From the NCBI GenBank assembly GCA_963693085.1, contig OY856409.1:1621721211-1621785210 (forward strand): DNA of 64,000 bases. The letters are read 5' to 3'. The notes beneath the pieces were generated by a model, which was given only the letters and a program-made list of their open reading frames with translations, searched no databases and was not told where the DNA came from. How positions within the stretch are numbered: the stretch's first letter is position 1; each line of letters opens with the position of its first letter. Shown here piece after piece: positions 1 through 13,137 of the stretch. Both the position numbers and the translations under genes were made by a program. Source of the DNA: Alisma plantago-aquatica. Taxonomy: Eukaryota > Streptophyta > Magnoliopsida > Alismatales > Alismataceae.

Positions 1-688
1 AGGAAAGCGAATTTGGGCTTAGAATTTTCTTTTGAGTTTCCCTTCTATTAATTTTAGGCAATTTACACATATTTGCACTATTTGTCAAATTAATTGATCT
101 AATGCCACATTTTTATATTTAGGGATATTATTATCCATTTCTTTTTCTCTTTCTTGTTCCAAAAGGCCATAGAAAGTTCTAGAATGAATTTTTTTTATCA
201 TTATCTCATATATGTTGTAAATATGCATATTAGACCCTTAATAAAAATATTTACTGAGGTATTTGTGCATTAAATCCCTTTATTGGCATAAAAGGTGAAC
301 AAATGTTCACTAAACCATTATATTATCCAAAAATTAAATAGAAATTCCAAATAGGATAGAAATGAAAGGTAAATATGGGAAAGAGGGCCAAAAGACAAAA
401 TGTCTAGGATTTAGTATGTTACATCGGCAAAATCTAGTCTGGGTTGATGAAGATTTTTGTTTGGTTTGAAATCCCAAAACACCTCCATTTTGGGATTCTG
501 TTATGTCCAAATCCAGGCTAAGTCGGTCTCAGTAGAGGCAAAATAACAAATTCTGGTATGGGTTAGGTTTAAGAATCATGACTTCATCCCCCTCTCCCTT
601 GACTGTCACCCCTCTCCCTCTCCCTCAACCCCTCAACTCTCAGCGCTCTCCCTCTGCCGTCTTCTCCTCGTACAGTGGTCACCACTGT
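1..688. other. Flanking non-coding DNA left of the first gypsy element
   Basis: I see no gene here. The stretch is AT-rich and then turns pyrimidine-rich (CCCTCTCCC runs) at about 588-665. A short perfect inverted repeat lies at 470-479 and 488-497 (aatcccaaaa / ttttgggatt, 8-base loop). The last five bases, actgt at 684-688, are the proposed left target-site duplication of the element that starts at 689. Reading frames in the pyrimidine-rich part look like composition effects. Confidence 0.5.
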
Positions 689-839
689 TGTGATGCCCCG
701 ACTTGCCACAAAGTGAGACTACTCAATAAAAAGCATGGAATTAATACTAAGAAACCATGTTACCAGAAAAATAATAAATTAAAACTATTTGCACATAAGC
801 ATAAAAGTTGGAACTTATCACATATGAGTCCACAAAAAA

Positions 840-840
<1 letters not shown>

Positions 841-906
<66 letters not shown>
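841..906. repeat. Compound (CA)n(TA)n microsatellite
   Basis: About 17 CA units run directly into about 17 TA units. It lies within the terminal 220 bp of LTR A. The apparent reading frames through it are low-complexity artefacts. Confidence 0.95.
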
Positions 907-908
<2 letters not shown>

Positions 909-2704
909 GTATATATATAACACTTGCAAAAGTATTATTACATAGCATTGTTTACTGGTTCACTGACCACAACCTACAAAGATGATAACCTATCACATAT
1001 ACATACATGCCATATCTGTACAACAAAGGCATATAGCCAAAACGTCATCTCGATATACAACATCAACAAACACCCCCAAGGACCTGAGAGTACATGGGCG
1101 ACACATAGGACTATACCACAAAACACAAGCAACTTATCCAACCTTTGCTCATCTACTTCTCCTCTTACAGCTCAGCCTCAACATCACAATCTCTACCTTT
1201 TTGTGCTTGACCACCTAAAAGATGTGAAAACCCATAGGGTGAGACCAAATGTCCCAGCAAGAGATATAACTCTCCGACAATGTCTATTAAAAGAACATGT
1301 AGATAACATACTTAACATGTTGAGCAGATTCAGCTAAATGATATGTATCAAATTGATAAAGCAGATTAAATAAAACTAGGCAGTTACCACATAGTAGTAG
1401 AACAATTAAAACTATAAGTGGAAATATGAAGAACATGTATAACTATTGATTTCTCTTACCACCTTATAATTCAAGAAAGTAGTACAAAGATAAGTCAAGG
1501 GGTCATCCAATATTATTCATATTTGACCCTAAGTAAATACACTACACGGGTGTGTTACATCTTTTATTATGCCATGAGGAGATGAGATGTACCACTCATG
1601 CTCCAACTGACCACTTCTAAGTCAAAATCAGTGCCATACAAGATCTAGGAGGAGTTGGACTCCTATGATCTCTCCTCACCCTCGATCAGTCCGAGTCCAG
1701 CGTAGTGACATATAGAGTCCAAGTGCAAAACAACATAGTCTGCCTTAGTATATAGGCACAACACTCATGAAATTAAGTTACGACCGTGGCTGCACTATTG
1801 CCGAGGTATGACTATAGCCAACCTCAAAACATATAATATGTAAACACTATATAACATATCTAAGATATGGCCTCGACCGTTCTCCTGCCTGAGTATGACC
1901 GCAACCAATCTTATAAAATGCATATACTCAATAGTATACGACTCTAAGCTTCCACTAAGGTAGAACCTATTTCACCATCCAACAAGAAATTATAATGAAG
2001 ATGGATCTATGACATAGGGAAAATACATTATTAGAGTTACACTTGATTAATATGATTGGGTGTCTTTTAGAATCAATCAAGTTATGACGTATAAACCCTA
2101 AACAAACTCTACAAATGTAAGGGCATAGTACAACTCCAGAAGATATACAATGTATAAGGTGTGAACTTGTCACATCATCACATGATACTTGTAGCACCAC
2201 CATTCACAATGGAAACATCATTGTCACATCATTATGGTATGTTAATCCCTCAATCACATCACTAGAGGATAACACCTCACTCTAGGCATTAAGCCTCTTG
2301 CAGGTCATAACACCCATCACATCATATGTCTTGTGTCTCATCATTATCTCAACATGCCTCATAGGTCTCATAACCATCACCATAGCAATAACAATCTATG
2401 ACACATATTAAACTTGCAAGGTTAAAATCACACAAGTAGGAGAAAGAAAATGAAATCACATTCCCGTCATCTAATGACATCAACAAGCATAACATACCCT
2501 AGGATTAGGGTTAGGGTTTCTCAAAATCCGATTAGGGTTTATTAGCATTTATCAATCATCCAACCCTAGTTTCATGATGTCCCCCTTTCTTGGAGCATAC
2601 TAGGATTAGAACATTATCATTATCATGGTTAACCAACTATCTAAACAACATTAGGTATCAAACCACATTTATATGTATATATATATGTATCAACCTTACA
2701 AAGT

Positions 2705-3085
2705 CCCACATGTGTTTCGACCATGTACCCATATGAGTGTATCGACCATCCATCAACATGTGTCATGACCACTCTCAAAATAGATGTCTCGACCACAAGC
2801 CAACCATGTGTCTCGAGCACCACAAATTCATGAGTTACGACCATAAACAAAATGTGTCTTGACCATGACAAAAACATGTGTTTCGACCATCCACAAAACA
2901 ACTGTCTCGATCACCCTAGGGTTAGGGTTTCGACCATGACACAAATAATATGTGTCGACCCTCAAGTGTTATGACCCTCAAACCACTAGGGTTAGGGTCG
3001 CGGTCATGACAAAAGGCCATGTGTTTCAACCAAAACAAAGAAAAACATCACGACCATCATCCCATAAGCAAGGTGTGTCGACCAA
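2705..3085 (-). repeat. Diverged tandem repeat with TCGACCAT core inside LTR A
   Basis: Roughly a dozen units of about 25-35 bp each contain a version of tgtgtctcgaccat(ga). Examples begin near 2712, 2737, 2763, 2791, 2853 and 2881. Two copies of ctagggttagggt interrupt the array (2918-2932 and 2983-2997). It lies about 1.2-1.6 kb into the LTR, roughly where the 4-kb LTRs carry their GCTCGCCCG block and LTR B carries its CAACCGATGGTGA block. Confidence 0.75.
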
Positions 3086-4267
3086 TACAAGATCAAAGGG
3101 GTAGTGACCACCAAGGTCATGCTACCCCAAATTCAAAAACCACCCTCAAAACCTAGTTAAACCATAATCAAAATAGAAATATAACACGACAAAAACAAAA
3201 GATTAACATCAAGGAAAAACCATAATCAACAAGATGGAAAAATACATGCAAAAAGAGAATCAAATCCTTGAAATCCAAACTTCAACATGAACATTCAAGA
3301 AACCATCTAGGTGGAAGAAGATCTAGATTCAACCATAGGAAAACACAAAGGCCGAACCAAAACATAGTGATAAAAACCAAAAAATAAGTTGCATGTAACA
3401 ACTTCTCTTCATCCATCACTTAGAAACTAAGTTCATGGAATTATGGTTTAAGAAAGAGAAAAATCCACACGAGAATACTATAAAGTCTTAAACCTTAGGT
3501 CATCATAACTTCATCTATCACATTAGAATAAAGTCTAGAGATCAAGAAAGTAGCATGCAAGAAATAGTATGGTGCAAGTAATAGAAGAAGGTAGAGAGTT
3601 ATATAACCCACCTTAAGTAGAGAACCAATCTTCCAAGATCACAAGCTCTAAGGAAGAAAATTAAGCTCCAACCAAGGTCGACACATCAGCCACAAGATCA
3701 CCTCAATAGAGAAGAACACCATGGCCAACAAAAAGCTCAAGAAAGGGGGTGAAAACCCTAGGTCGTACCAAGAAGAAAGTGGAAAGAAGAGAGCTCCTTC
3801 TCACTTAGGTATCACCATGTCAAAAATAGTCCACAACCTTCATGAGGAGAAGATCTTCAAGGTAGCCACCATGTCAAACATGGTGTAATGGCTGAGAAAG
3901 AGAAAATGGAAGGTAGGGAGCTCAACATGGTCAACACCAAGAAAAACCCTAGCATCACCACATGATGCCACCTCATCAACCAAGGTTCTACAAGGCCCTA
4001 CATAGCATCATTCTCTCTCCCATGATGCCAAAGCACTAAAGGCACACTCAATATGTGACAGATTGCAAGATAACCCCTCAACATAGTAAATTGCAACTTG
4101 GTCCAAAATAAGCATACAAAGCTCAAACGACATTTGAATAAGACCAAACTGATAACATAAGCTTGTCATATGTTAACAAATCATATAAAAAGATTAGATT
4201 AAGGTTTAAGCATCTTATTATGAAAATCATGCATACTCAAGCAGTAAGCTAGGTTAGGGGCCTTACA

Positions 4268-7200
4268 ACCATAATCCCATAACAAGGATTTTCCCCCCAA
4301 AATCATATGTGAAAAGAGATGGGTACTTCCTACACATATCTTCCTCAAGCTCCCATGTGGATTCCTCTACATAAAGGTGATGCCACATAACTTTAGCCAA
4401 AATGATATCCTTCTTCTTCAACTTCTTGATCCTCCTTTCCAGGATCAACATCGGACCTTCTACATAAGACACGTCGTCATCAAGCTCAACCTCCATAGAC
4501 TGCAAAACCAACTCACTGTCAGGATGGCACTTCCTCAACATGGACATATAGAACACTGGATGCAACCTGGTTACTTAGATGGAAACTCCAACTTATAGGC
4601 CACCTTCCCAAGATGTGCCACCATAAGGTCATACCTAGGAGCCAACTTACCCTTCCTCTCAAACCTCAAAACTAAAGAGAGATCTTGGGATACACTCTAT
4701 CTTCTACTCAAAGGGTCTGTGATGGTTATATGAATATGATTTATGTCTATCCTGGATTGCCTTCAACTATTGTTGTATCATCTTTATTTTATTTGTTGTC
4801 TGCTGCACAAGCTCAGGACCCAAAAGCTAATATTCTCTGGTCTCATACCAACACAACAGAGACCTACAACATCTCCCATACAATTCCTCATAAGGTGCCA
4901 TATCAATGCTCCTCTGGTAGCTATTATAATAGTCAAACTCTATCTGACTAAGATGCACATCCCAACTTCCCAAGAGCTATAAGACACAAGCTCTCCATAG
5001 ATCTTCCAAGATCTAGATCATCCTCTCTGACTTCCCATCTGTTTGTGGGAGAAACACCATTCTAAATTTCAACTACATACCCATAGTTGTGTGCAGCCGT
5101 TCCTAGAAACGACTAGTGAAATGAGGACATCTATTAGATACAATAGTAGTTGGGATACCATGAAAATACACCATCTCATCAACAAATATCAGAGCAATAT
5201 TCTCTGACGTATATGCCAAAAAGTGCATTGACTTTGTTAACCAGTCAACTACCACCCATATTGAATCATGAGCTTTGGCTTTCCTAGGTAGACCAACCAT
5301 AAAGTCCTTCATAACATGATCCCATATCCATTCTGGTATAGGAAATGGTTGCAAAGTCCCTTTAAACTTCTAATACTCAGCTTTAACTTGCTGACACACT
5401 CTGCACTTTGCCACAAACTTAGCCATGTCGTGCTTCAAACTAGGCCACCAATACAAATCCTTCAAATTATGGTACATCTTGGTGCTACCTGGATGCATAG
5501 CATACATAAAAGAGTGAGCCTCTTCCTGAACCATCTTCCTCAGATTGTCAACATTAGGAACCACAACTCTACTGTGATAACCCATTGTCCCATCCTCTGA
5601 CTTGTGCAAGCCATCATGCTTCTCACTATTAAAATCTGATCAAATATGTTGTATCATAGTGTCACTTTTTTTGTGCCTCTAATCTATTGTCTCAACATGG
5701 GCTTCACCTGTATGCCAGCAAACCTACCAACATGGATACTTCTAACATCACATTCATCAAACACAAGGAGACCAACATATCTCTCTTATGGCACACCAAT
5801 GAACATGCATGAGCCTTATCAGTAGATGATGATGAAGAAGACATCCTGCTCAACACTTCTGCCACAACATTTGCCTTCCCTTGATGGCAGTTTATGTTAC
5901 AATCATAGTCTTTGATTAACTCCATCTAGCGTCGCTGCCTCATATTCATCTCTTGCTGTGAGAAGATGTACTTCAAGTTCTTGTGATCTATGAATATCTG
6001 GCACTTCTCTCCATAAAGGTAGTGCCTCCAGATCGTCAAGGCATGAACCACTACTACAAGCTCTATATCATGGATTGGATAGTTATCCTCATGCTTCTTC
6101 AACTATCACGATGCAAAAGAGATCATATTCTTGTTTTGCATCAGTACACAATCCAAACCATTCTTAGAGGCATCACAAAAGAAATATAGATGTTTCCTTG
6201 ATCTAGAAACACTAGCACCAATGCACTAATCATCTTCTCTTTCAACAAATGGAAAGCATGTCGATACTTGTTGTTCTAGAAAAAAGGCACATCTTTCCTT
6301 TTCAACTTGGTTAGGGGTAACTATGTTGAAGTTCTTAATGAACCTCCTATACTTTCCTGCAAGAACTAATTGTGCACCTCTGTCAACATCTTTGGCTGCT
6401 CCCATTTTATCACAGACTCAACCTTCTTGGGGTCCACGAGAACACCCTCAACAAATATCACGTTCCCTAGAAAAGACACCTCCTTCATCCAAAACTCACA
6501 CTTGCTGAACTTAGCATACAACAGATGTTGTCCCAATAAGTTCAACGCTTTGTGAAGATGCTGCTCATGTTGCTGGCTATCTCTAGAATATATCAAGATA
6601 TCATCTATAAACACCACCACAAACTGGTCCAGATACTACTAAGACACCCTATTCATCAAGTCCATGAATGATGCCAACACATTAGTTAACCCAAATGGCA
6701 TAACCATGAACTCGTAGTGACAATACCTTGTCCTAAAAGCTGACTTTGGTATGTCATCCACCTTGATCCGCAACTAGTCATATCCAGACCTCAAGTCTAT
6801 CATAGAGAAGACTGCAACACCTTATAACTGGTCAAAGATGTCATCAATCTATGGTAAGGGATACTTATTCTTGATCGTTACTTTGTTCAACTATCTATAG
6901 TTGATGCACAACCTCATGGATCCATCTTTCTTCTTCACAAATATCATGGGTGCACCCCATGGAGACGTGCTCGGCCTGATAAAACCTTTCTCAAGAAGAT
7001 CTTGCAACTATTTCTTTAACTCTTGCATCTCAGTTGGTGCCGTCCTGTACAGTGTATGTGCTATCAGTTGCGTACGCATGACTAGATTGATCTCAAAATC
7101 AATCTCTCGAGGTGGGGAAACTCCATGAAACTCATCAAGAAACATGTCCTTGAGATCATAGACAAATGGTACCTCCTAGATACTTAGACTCCTTACCTTG

Positions 7201-7543
7201 GTATCCACCACATGTGCTAAGAATGCATCACATCCTTTCCTCATCATCTTTTCTTCCACCATTACTAATACTAGACACGTCGAAAGGATCTTCCTATCTC
7301 CTTGGAAGACCCATGTCACACCGCTGTCGACAAATGTCACCACCTTGGAGCATAGTTCAAGACCACCAGGTATTTCTCTAAAGTGTCCATTCCAAGTATC
7401 ACATTAAATACATGCATGTCAAGTGATATGATATCTACATGAATTCTATGCCCTAAAAAGAAAAGGTCGCAGGAAGGACACACCTCACGCAACTCTACAG
7501 AACCAACTATGAGACTCCTAACCTTTCTTAAATGGTTGAACAA
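4268..7543 (-). pseudogene. Ty3/gypsy pol pseudogene, protease tail to chromodomain
   Basis: This is the 3' two-thirds of a chromovirus polyprotein, broken by many stops and frameshifts. In coding order: the C-terminal part of the protease (7337-7543, DVIL-like stretch NVILGMDTLEKY; its DSG/DPG active site is missing); RT with the FIDD catalytic motif at 6600-6611, in [11 protein letters not shown]; an RNase H region about 5700-6130; the integrase HHCC finger (5370-5609, HPGSTKMYH...CRVCQQVK); the integrase core (5103-5354), in which the usual SDRG is SNRC, so the second catalytic Asp is Asn; and a chromodomain ending ESTWELEEDMCRKYPSLF (4300-4500). Gag is absent: homology stops near 7540, where a plus-strand LTR begins. 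The polypurine tract before the LTR is degenerate. It is clearly related to, but much older than, the copies at 36920-50506. Confidence 0.9.
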
Positions 7544-7545
7544 GC

Positions 7546-10500
7546 TTAATTATTATAATTTAATGCTTATAACCCTACTTTAACCTTTTTATATGCTTTG
7601 AAATAATAATACAAGCATAAGTTTCAAATTTGGTCCAATTTGGACATTGTTTGTACAAGTTATGCAATTTTGCACACATTTTAGACTTTTATGCAAACTA
7701 GCAAAATATGAGGTTTTACTTGCAATTTAACACTTTGACTATGGTCCTTGAATGTTCTCGTCATTTTTGAACTTTTTGAGCCTTGGGGAGCCTATTTGAA
7801 TGGTTTGGAGGTGTTTTCTTCTAGGGTATTTTAGGGTTTACCCCTTTATGGATGAGCTACCTTTAGGAGCTATCAACCAATGGTTTATTTGATTGGCTTT
7901 GAAATTCATAAAATGGTGGCTAAGTAGGTTTCCATGAATGGTGGGGCAGCTTCTTGTGTGTCTTCTTGTATATCCTTAATAGTCTAAGGCCATGGACACA
8001 TGGAGAGCTACTAGGACACCTCAATTTTTTCTTTTTCTTTATCCAAAAGTTTTATATACCTATCCTTAAGCACCCAAACGAAACCTTTGGTCCCCTATCT
8101 GTTCTTATCTCTCCACATCTCATTTTTCCCCTACTAGTAGGTAGAGGAACTACCCAAGGAAGAAGAAGGTGTTGATCTACTTGGTGGAAGAAACTAGGGT
8201 TTTGTTTTGCTGCCTTTAGGATTTCTAAAGTTCCTTCTTGGTGATTTTGACCTAAACAAGTAAGTATCCCCTAAATTCCTCCATTTCCATCTTTTTTATT
8301 CTTCCTACTACCTTTCTCCATGTTGGAACCTATCTGTTCCATATTAGAAGTTTCTCTAGAACTCAAGAATCTACCTTACTTGCTTCTTCTTCTTCTAGGG
8401 TTTTGTTTCTTTGTGGAGAAAAGTGCCTACTTGACTGAATTTAGATCTATATTATGGGTTTTCTTGCCTTGTTTTCTCAAGACACTTTCTGTTTGATATC
8501 TGAACGACTCTATATAGGTGAGTTTTATAACCTTATTCACTTATATTTCTTACTAAAAGCTTATTAGTTCATCTTTATGCTTAAAAGTGATGATCTAAGC
8601 ATAAAGAAACCATGCTTGTTTAGGGTTTCCAATTTTTATGGTGTTCCCTATTTTGTTCCAGTTCTAAATGAACATGTAAATAGGTGTACGTCCTTCCTAA
8701 GGTATAATATGATCTAGGATAGGTTGGTAACACTACTGATGGTGCTAAGCACCTGACAATCGATGATCCAAATTAGGGTTTTCAAGCTATTTCCTTCACT
8801 ACCACACAACCAATGGTGATACCTTGCAACAACCGATGGTGTTTCTATCTTGACAACTGATTATGGTGATAAAGGGTGTCAATCTATGGTGGCAACCAAT
8901 GGTCACCCATAGGTCAGGTTTTGGCTCAATTAGAAGCTTAATGATCAACCACTAAATACCCTAATGATGATGTCAATCAATGATGACTTTAGCTTAATAT
9001 CTAATGGTGATTAATGAATATAGTGTTGTCTGAACAATCGATGGTGACACAATGTGCCACAATCAATGGTGGATATATTCACCACAACCAATGGTGAGTC
9101 AAGGTTTTGGATGTGGCTTTAATTAAGCCCTAAACCAATGGTTTTTTGGTTCAATTGATTTAATTGTCAAGCTTATATTTCAATGGATGGTTTTAAAATA
9201 TGAACTTGATTCAATGGTTAGGGTGTAACATTTCTTCATCTTATAATCTTGAATAATGGACTTGATCCAATGGTTGAGATTTTATGCTTCAACATCCAAT
9301 GGTTTGGATTGAAACCTATAGTATTACATGTGACTTCTAATAATCTAAATTTGATGGTTTCTCTCATGTGATCAATCTAAGGAGATTGATGGTTGATATG
9401 ATGACTTGTTTAAAATGTAGAAACAATGATGGGTTTTAACCCACATACTATATTGCCCCTTTATGTTATTAAATAAGGGATTTCTATGGTTTAATGGTGA
9501 CTCTTTTTAGGTCACAACTTGATGGCTTTACAGATGGTTTGTTTAAGGTGTTTATTTATGTAGATAGCCAATGGTCTTACCTTTTCAACATCCAATCATT
9601 ATTGGTGATGTTGTGGTATGGTGATACCGGTTGAATGAAGTTGGAACTAATGGAGGTTTTCCCTTAACACGGTAGTCTTACCTTTTCCCTCATATGTATA
9701 GAATGGATAATGACTATATTGTGTTGGTATATAACCCTAATGGGATATATTTTGTTACACTTAATCCTAATGAACTCAGGTGATGGTGAATAATTATGAT
9801 CAACCTTCCTTAGTGGAAATAGAGAATAATGGAGTATTCTCTTATTGTTGTGGAACACTAGTATGCTATAAAATAAGGGTAACATCCTAATTTATGCATG
9901 GATTCATAATTGAGAATGGTATGGAATGTGATGATGATGCTGAGTCTTATGTATCTAAGATTATGTGAGGATGTTGTGGGTTAAGGTTTGTGAATGAATG
10001 TTGAACTATAAATTTAATGAAACTTAACTTGTTAAACCTAACCCTAATGAAAGTAGATGATGATGGTTAATCATCTTATCCTTTCTTGAATGATTAATAT
10101 AATGATGGTTATCCTTCCTAATGATTGATTGAAACTCTTGTGGGTTAATTGGTGGTCATCATAGCTTCATGATCTATGCTTCCTTATGCTAAAATTGTAT
10201 ACTATTAATATAATAAAGACCAATTTATATAGATTTCTTATATGTTGATATAATAAAGGAATGCTCAAGATACTCCTACAATGTTATCATGTGAACATTT
10301 TTTAGTTCTTTAATGCAAATTAAGTTGATCTTGTGTATAACATGTGTGGTGATGTTTGTTGAGCCTTGTCGTAAGGCATAAATAGATAATGATGAACTTA
10401 TAGGAAATGATATGATGGTCTTAATGAACTTTGTTCATAGTTGAGCCCTGAATGAGGAGTAATCCTCTTATGTAGACAAGGGTTGATACCATATGATATT

Positions 10501-11971
10501 GTGCTAAGGATTTACATCCTGTGATAGTATGATGGCAAGTATAGTCTCATGAATGGAAAGAGAATAGTATCATGTGATGATTATGTGATGATAAGTATAG
10601 TCTCTTGATTGGCATGTGAATACTACCATGTGATGTTGAGATGAGAAATTAGGTCTCATATGTTTTATATCTTCTAAAGTTGTTATATAGAAATATTTGC
10701 TAGATATAAATTAGGGCTTGTATGTCCAATTGTTTGATGCAACCTTAATTCACCCAATTGGAGATAAATAATCAAGTAAAAGTCTAATCATGTAGTGCCA
10801 TGTGTCGTAGAACCATCTTCAGTGTTAGAACTTGCTGGATGGTGAAGTGAGTATTCCTAAGGGAAACTTGGAGTGCATATTGTTGAGTATGTGGGGGTGA
10901 CAAGTTGAGGATATATCCTTGTCATCCACAATTGCATGTTATGGAGGATGACCGCGGTCATGCCTCGGATATTGTGAAATGTGAAAGGAAATAGTATAAC
11001 TGCAGGTGCTTCTTATAGAACGACCATGTGTGAGCTTGTTCTCTAGTTTCGTGACTTGTACCAAGGACAGGACTAGTTGTTTGCAGCTTGACTAGATGTC
11101 ATTGTAGTGGTAGCATTGATTAATGTTTCACTAAATTTTTACTCGTACTGACCGAGGGGGGTAGATCTTAGGATACCGACACTCTTAGATCTTGTACGGA
11201 ACCAAATAGCCCTTCACATGGGTCAGTTGGACTTTGGTTTGTATGACTCTAGTAGATTGCTTATGCTACTAGATTGTTATTAGATGCAATCTGATGAAAC
11301 TTGAGTACATAACTTTGATAAGAACTAGATTGATCTGTTGCCTATATATACATTGATAATCATACTTATTGCTAAGCTTATTTTCTTAAATTCGTTTAGC
11401 ATGCTTGAACTGTTCAATATGCTCAATTGATTATTAAATACTCCAACTGCTCAGTTATTTACTGTTAATATCTATTGGAGAGAGTTATATCTCTCATTGG
11501 GATTGGGTCTCACCTCGTGGGTCACTCCATTTTTTAGTTGATTGACAACATCAGCAACAAAACTATGATAACAAATAAAAACTGAGGTGATGAACCCTAG
11601 AGATAGTTGTTAGTTGTCTAGTATGTCCTAGACTTGTCCCTGTACTCTAAGGTTTGGGTAAAAAGTTTGTATACAATGTATTGATTGAATAGAGTTTTCA
11701 ATAGGATGTTATCTGCTTGTTCAAATGATAAATGTGGAAATGTTTCTTGTCTAATATGTATATGTGGTGGCTGAGGCCATGGAACAATTATAAGAGATGC
11801 TTGCTATAATATGAATACAAGCAAGTTGTTGGGCTCTTTTATATTATTTCAGAGCATGATCGTTATGTTGAAATCGGTTATAATATACCCCTTTTTTGGG
11901 TTTGTGTTGAATTAATGATTAGTCATGTTTTGTGTTTTGAGTAATCTTATTTAGTGTCAAGGGTTTTCACA
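7546..11971 (+). repeat. Plus-strand gypsy LTR (LTR B), lacking its first ~30-40 bp
   Basis: The start aligns with LTR A from about base 35 on (...CTTTTTATATG..., AAGCATAAGTTT...TTTGGTC). The end is ...TTTTCACA at 11971, followed by a primer site. It shares the block tactgaccgaggggg...gggtcag near 11145 and the gtactctaagg block near 11640 with the other LTRs. A candidate TATA box (tttatata) is at about 8050. The left edge abuts the truncated minus-strand protease at about 7540, so the terminal TGTAAGG is lost. At about 4.4 kb it is comparable to the LTRs at 32731-54565. It carries a CAACCGATGGTGA repeat block. Confidence 0.75.
8745..9130 (+). repeat. Diverged tandem repeat with CAACCGATGGTGA core inside LTR B
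   Basis: Around a dozen loosely spaced copies of (a)caac(c/t)gatggtg(a) or caaccaatggtca occur, for example near 8809, 8833, 8868, 8899, 9049 and 9077. The same array recurs in LTR C at about 13790-14120. The surrounding sequence up to about 9310 keeps repeating the shorter ccaatggtt. It lies about 1.2-1.6 kb into the LTR. Confidence 0.7.
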
Positions 11972-13137
11972 AGTTGGTATTAGAGATTTAGGTTCACTGA
12001 GTCTATAGGGAAACCAGGACTTAGGACTAGGATGATGTCTAAGTTAGGAATATGACATAAAAACATGGTGCATACTGCCTAATCTCAACTTCAAGTATTG
12101 AAGAAAAGGTAAGTATGGAACTCTTAGACTGTTATCTTTTTTATTAATTTGATCAAGTAGTAATTTTGAGACAATCTAAAGAGAAACAAATCAGAAATCA
12201 TGGTGTAGATATCTAAATCTTACCCTAAAGAAGATGGGAATCACATCATCACCTATCAAAACTTGAATATTCGATAACTATCAAAGAAAGATACAACACC
12301 ATGAAACCTAAATCTGAATATAGATAAGCTAAAGAGGAGTTTTTGAAGTTATAATTCAAGAAGATAACAAAGTAAAAGACAGATAAGTATGTGCTAATAA
12401 AGTGATTCATGGTATGAAATTCACATAAGATAGAGAGGACTCTTGTGATAAGTATAATATGAGAAGATGAATGAGAACAATGGCAGATGAATAAAGTGGA
12501 ACCTGAGTTAATCTCAGACCAACCTATGTGTGTAAGAAGTGTTAATGTACAATCTTCATGACATATGAAAAAATTGAAGGGAGACAATCCCTGTCTAATG
12601 AAGAAAATGTGGAATATGATGATCTATTCATTGATAAGTGGTTGAAAAACATGATAACATGAAAGGACATACATATGAATGATGAATATTTAATGAGAAA
12701 AGAGTAATGACATGTGATAATCTTAATAATTCCTATGCTAATGGCAAGGAATCCAAGCTGTAAGAGGCAAAATGATACATAAAAAGTGTAACCTTCATGG
12801 GAAAAATAGAATTAGTTACCCTTTTGCTAGTGACCCCTGGACAATGTTACTTCAATGTCGGAAGTGTGTTTCCCTTTAGTTCTTTCTTTTTGAGGCATAT
12901 CCTCCAAGTGGATCTCATGCCACTTGGTATGCTTGAATTCGTTGTAATCCTGGAATGGATATCTTGATATGATGTGTGATTGCTTTGGACTATAGTTCCA
13001 AAATCTTTATATTTTGTAATGAGCATGTTTTTTAGCCTTCCAAGAGCTAGGGGGATTCCTCCTATATATATTCTTAGCCGGTTATGATGTTGAGGAAGTG
13101 GATGAAACCAAGGTATGAGTTTTATTCCACCAATTAG
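11972..13137 (+). pseudogene. Gypsy internal fragment after LTR B: primer site, leader/gag remnant, protease
   Basis: Immediately after the LTR end lies tggtattagaga (11975-11986), a decayed copy of the initiator tRNA-Met primer site TGGTATCAGAGC. It is followed by the leader signature ttaggttcactgagtcta, which is shared with the intact primer regions at 36799 and 45688. From 12090 to about 12800 the DNA has no long open frame. By position it should be gag, but I cannot recognise Gag residues. From about 12840 to 13060 a decayed protease is legible: an LVTPGQ-like remnant of the active site, then LQVDLMPLGM and VVILEWIS, matching IQVDLIPLDM and VILGMDT in the younger copies. It ends near 13130, where a second LTR fragment starts. 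Confidence 0.7.

Larger units (their letters stand above)
689..4267 (-). repeat. 3' LTR of the minus-strand gypsy element (LTR A, 3579 bp)
   Basis: Read on the minus strand this LTR starts TGTAAGGCCCC at 4267 and ends CATCACA at 689. It is homologous, in the same order, to the long LTRs at 32731-54565. Shared blocks are the segment around 1552-1700 (related to the block ending ...gtcgtggagtcc near 35850) and the CTGAGAGTAC block at about 1084 (related to ctgtactctcagg near 36440). A candidate TATA box (TATATAA on the minus strand) lies near 3602-3608, some 660 bp into the LTR. The first 190 bp match the fragment at 15536-15733. The LTR contains a CA/TA microsatellite and a TCGACCAT tandem-repeat block, annotated separately. 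Confidence 0.75.

Noticed and set aside
578..948. Reading frames through the CA/TA microsatellite and pyrimidine-rich flank
   Set aside because: Low-complexity translation (THTHTH, IYIYIY); no coding signal.
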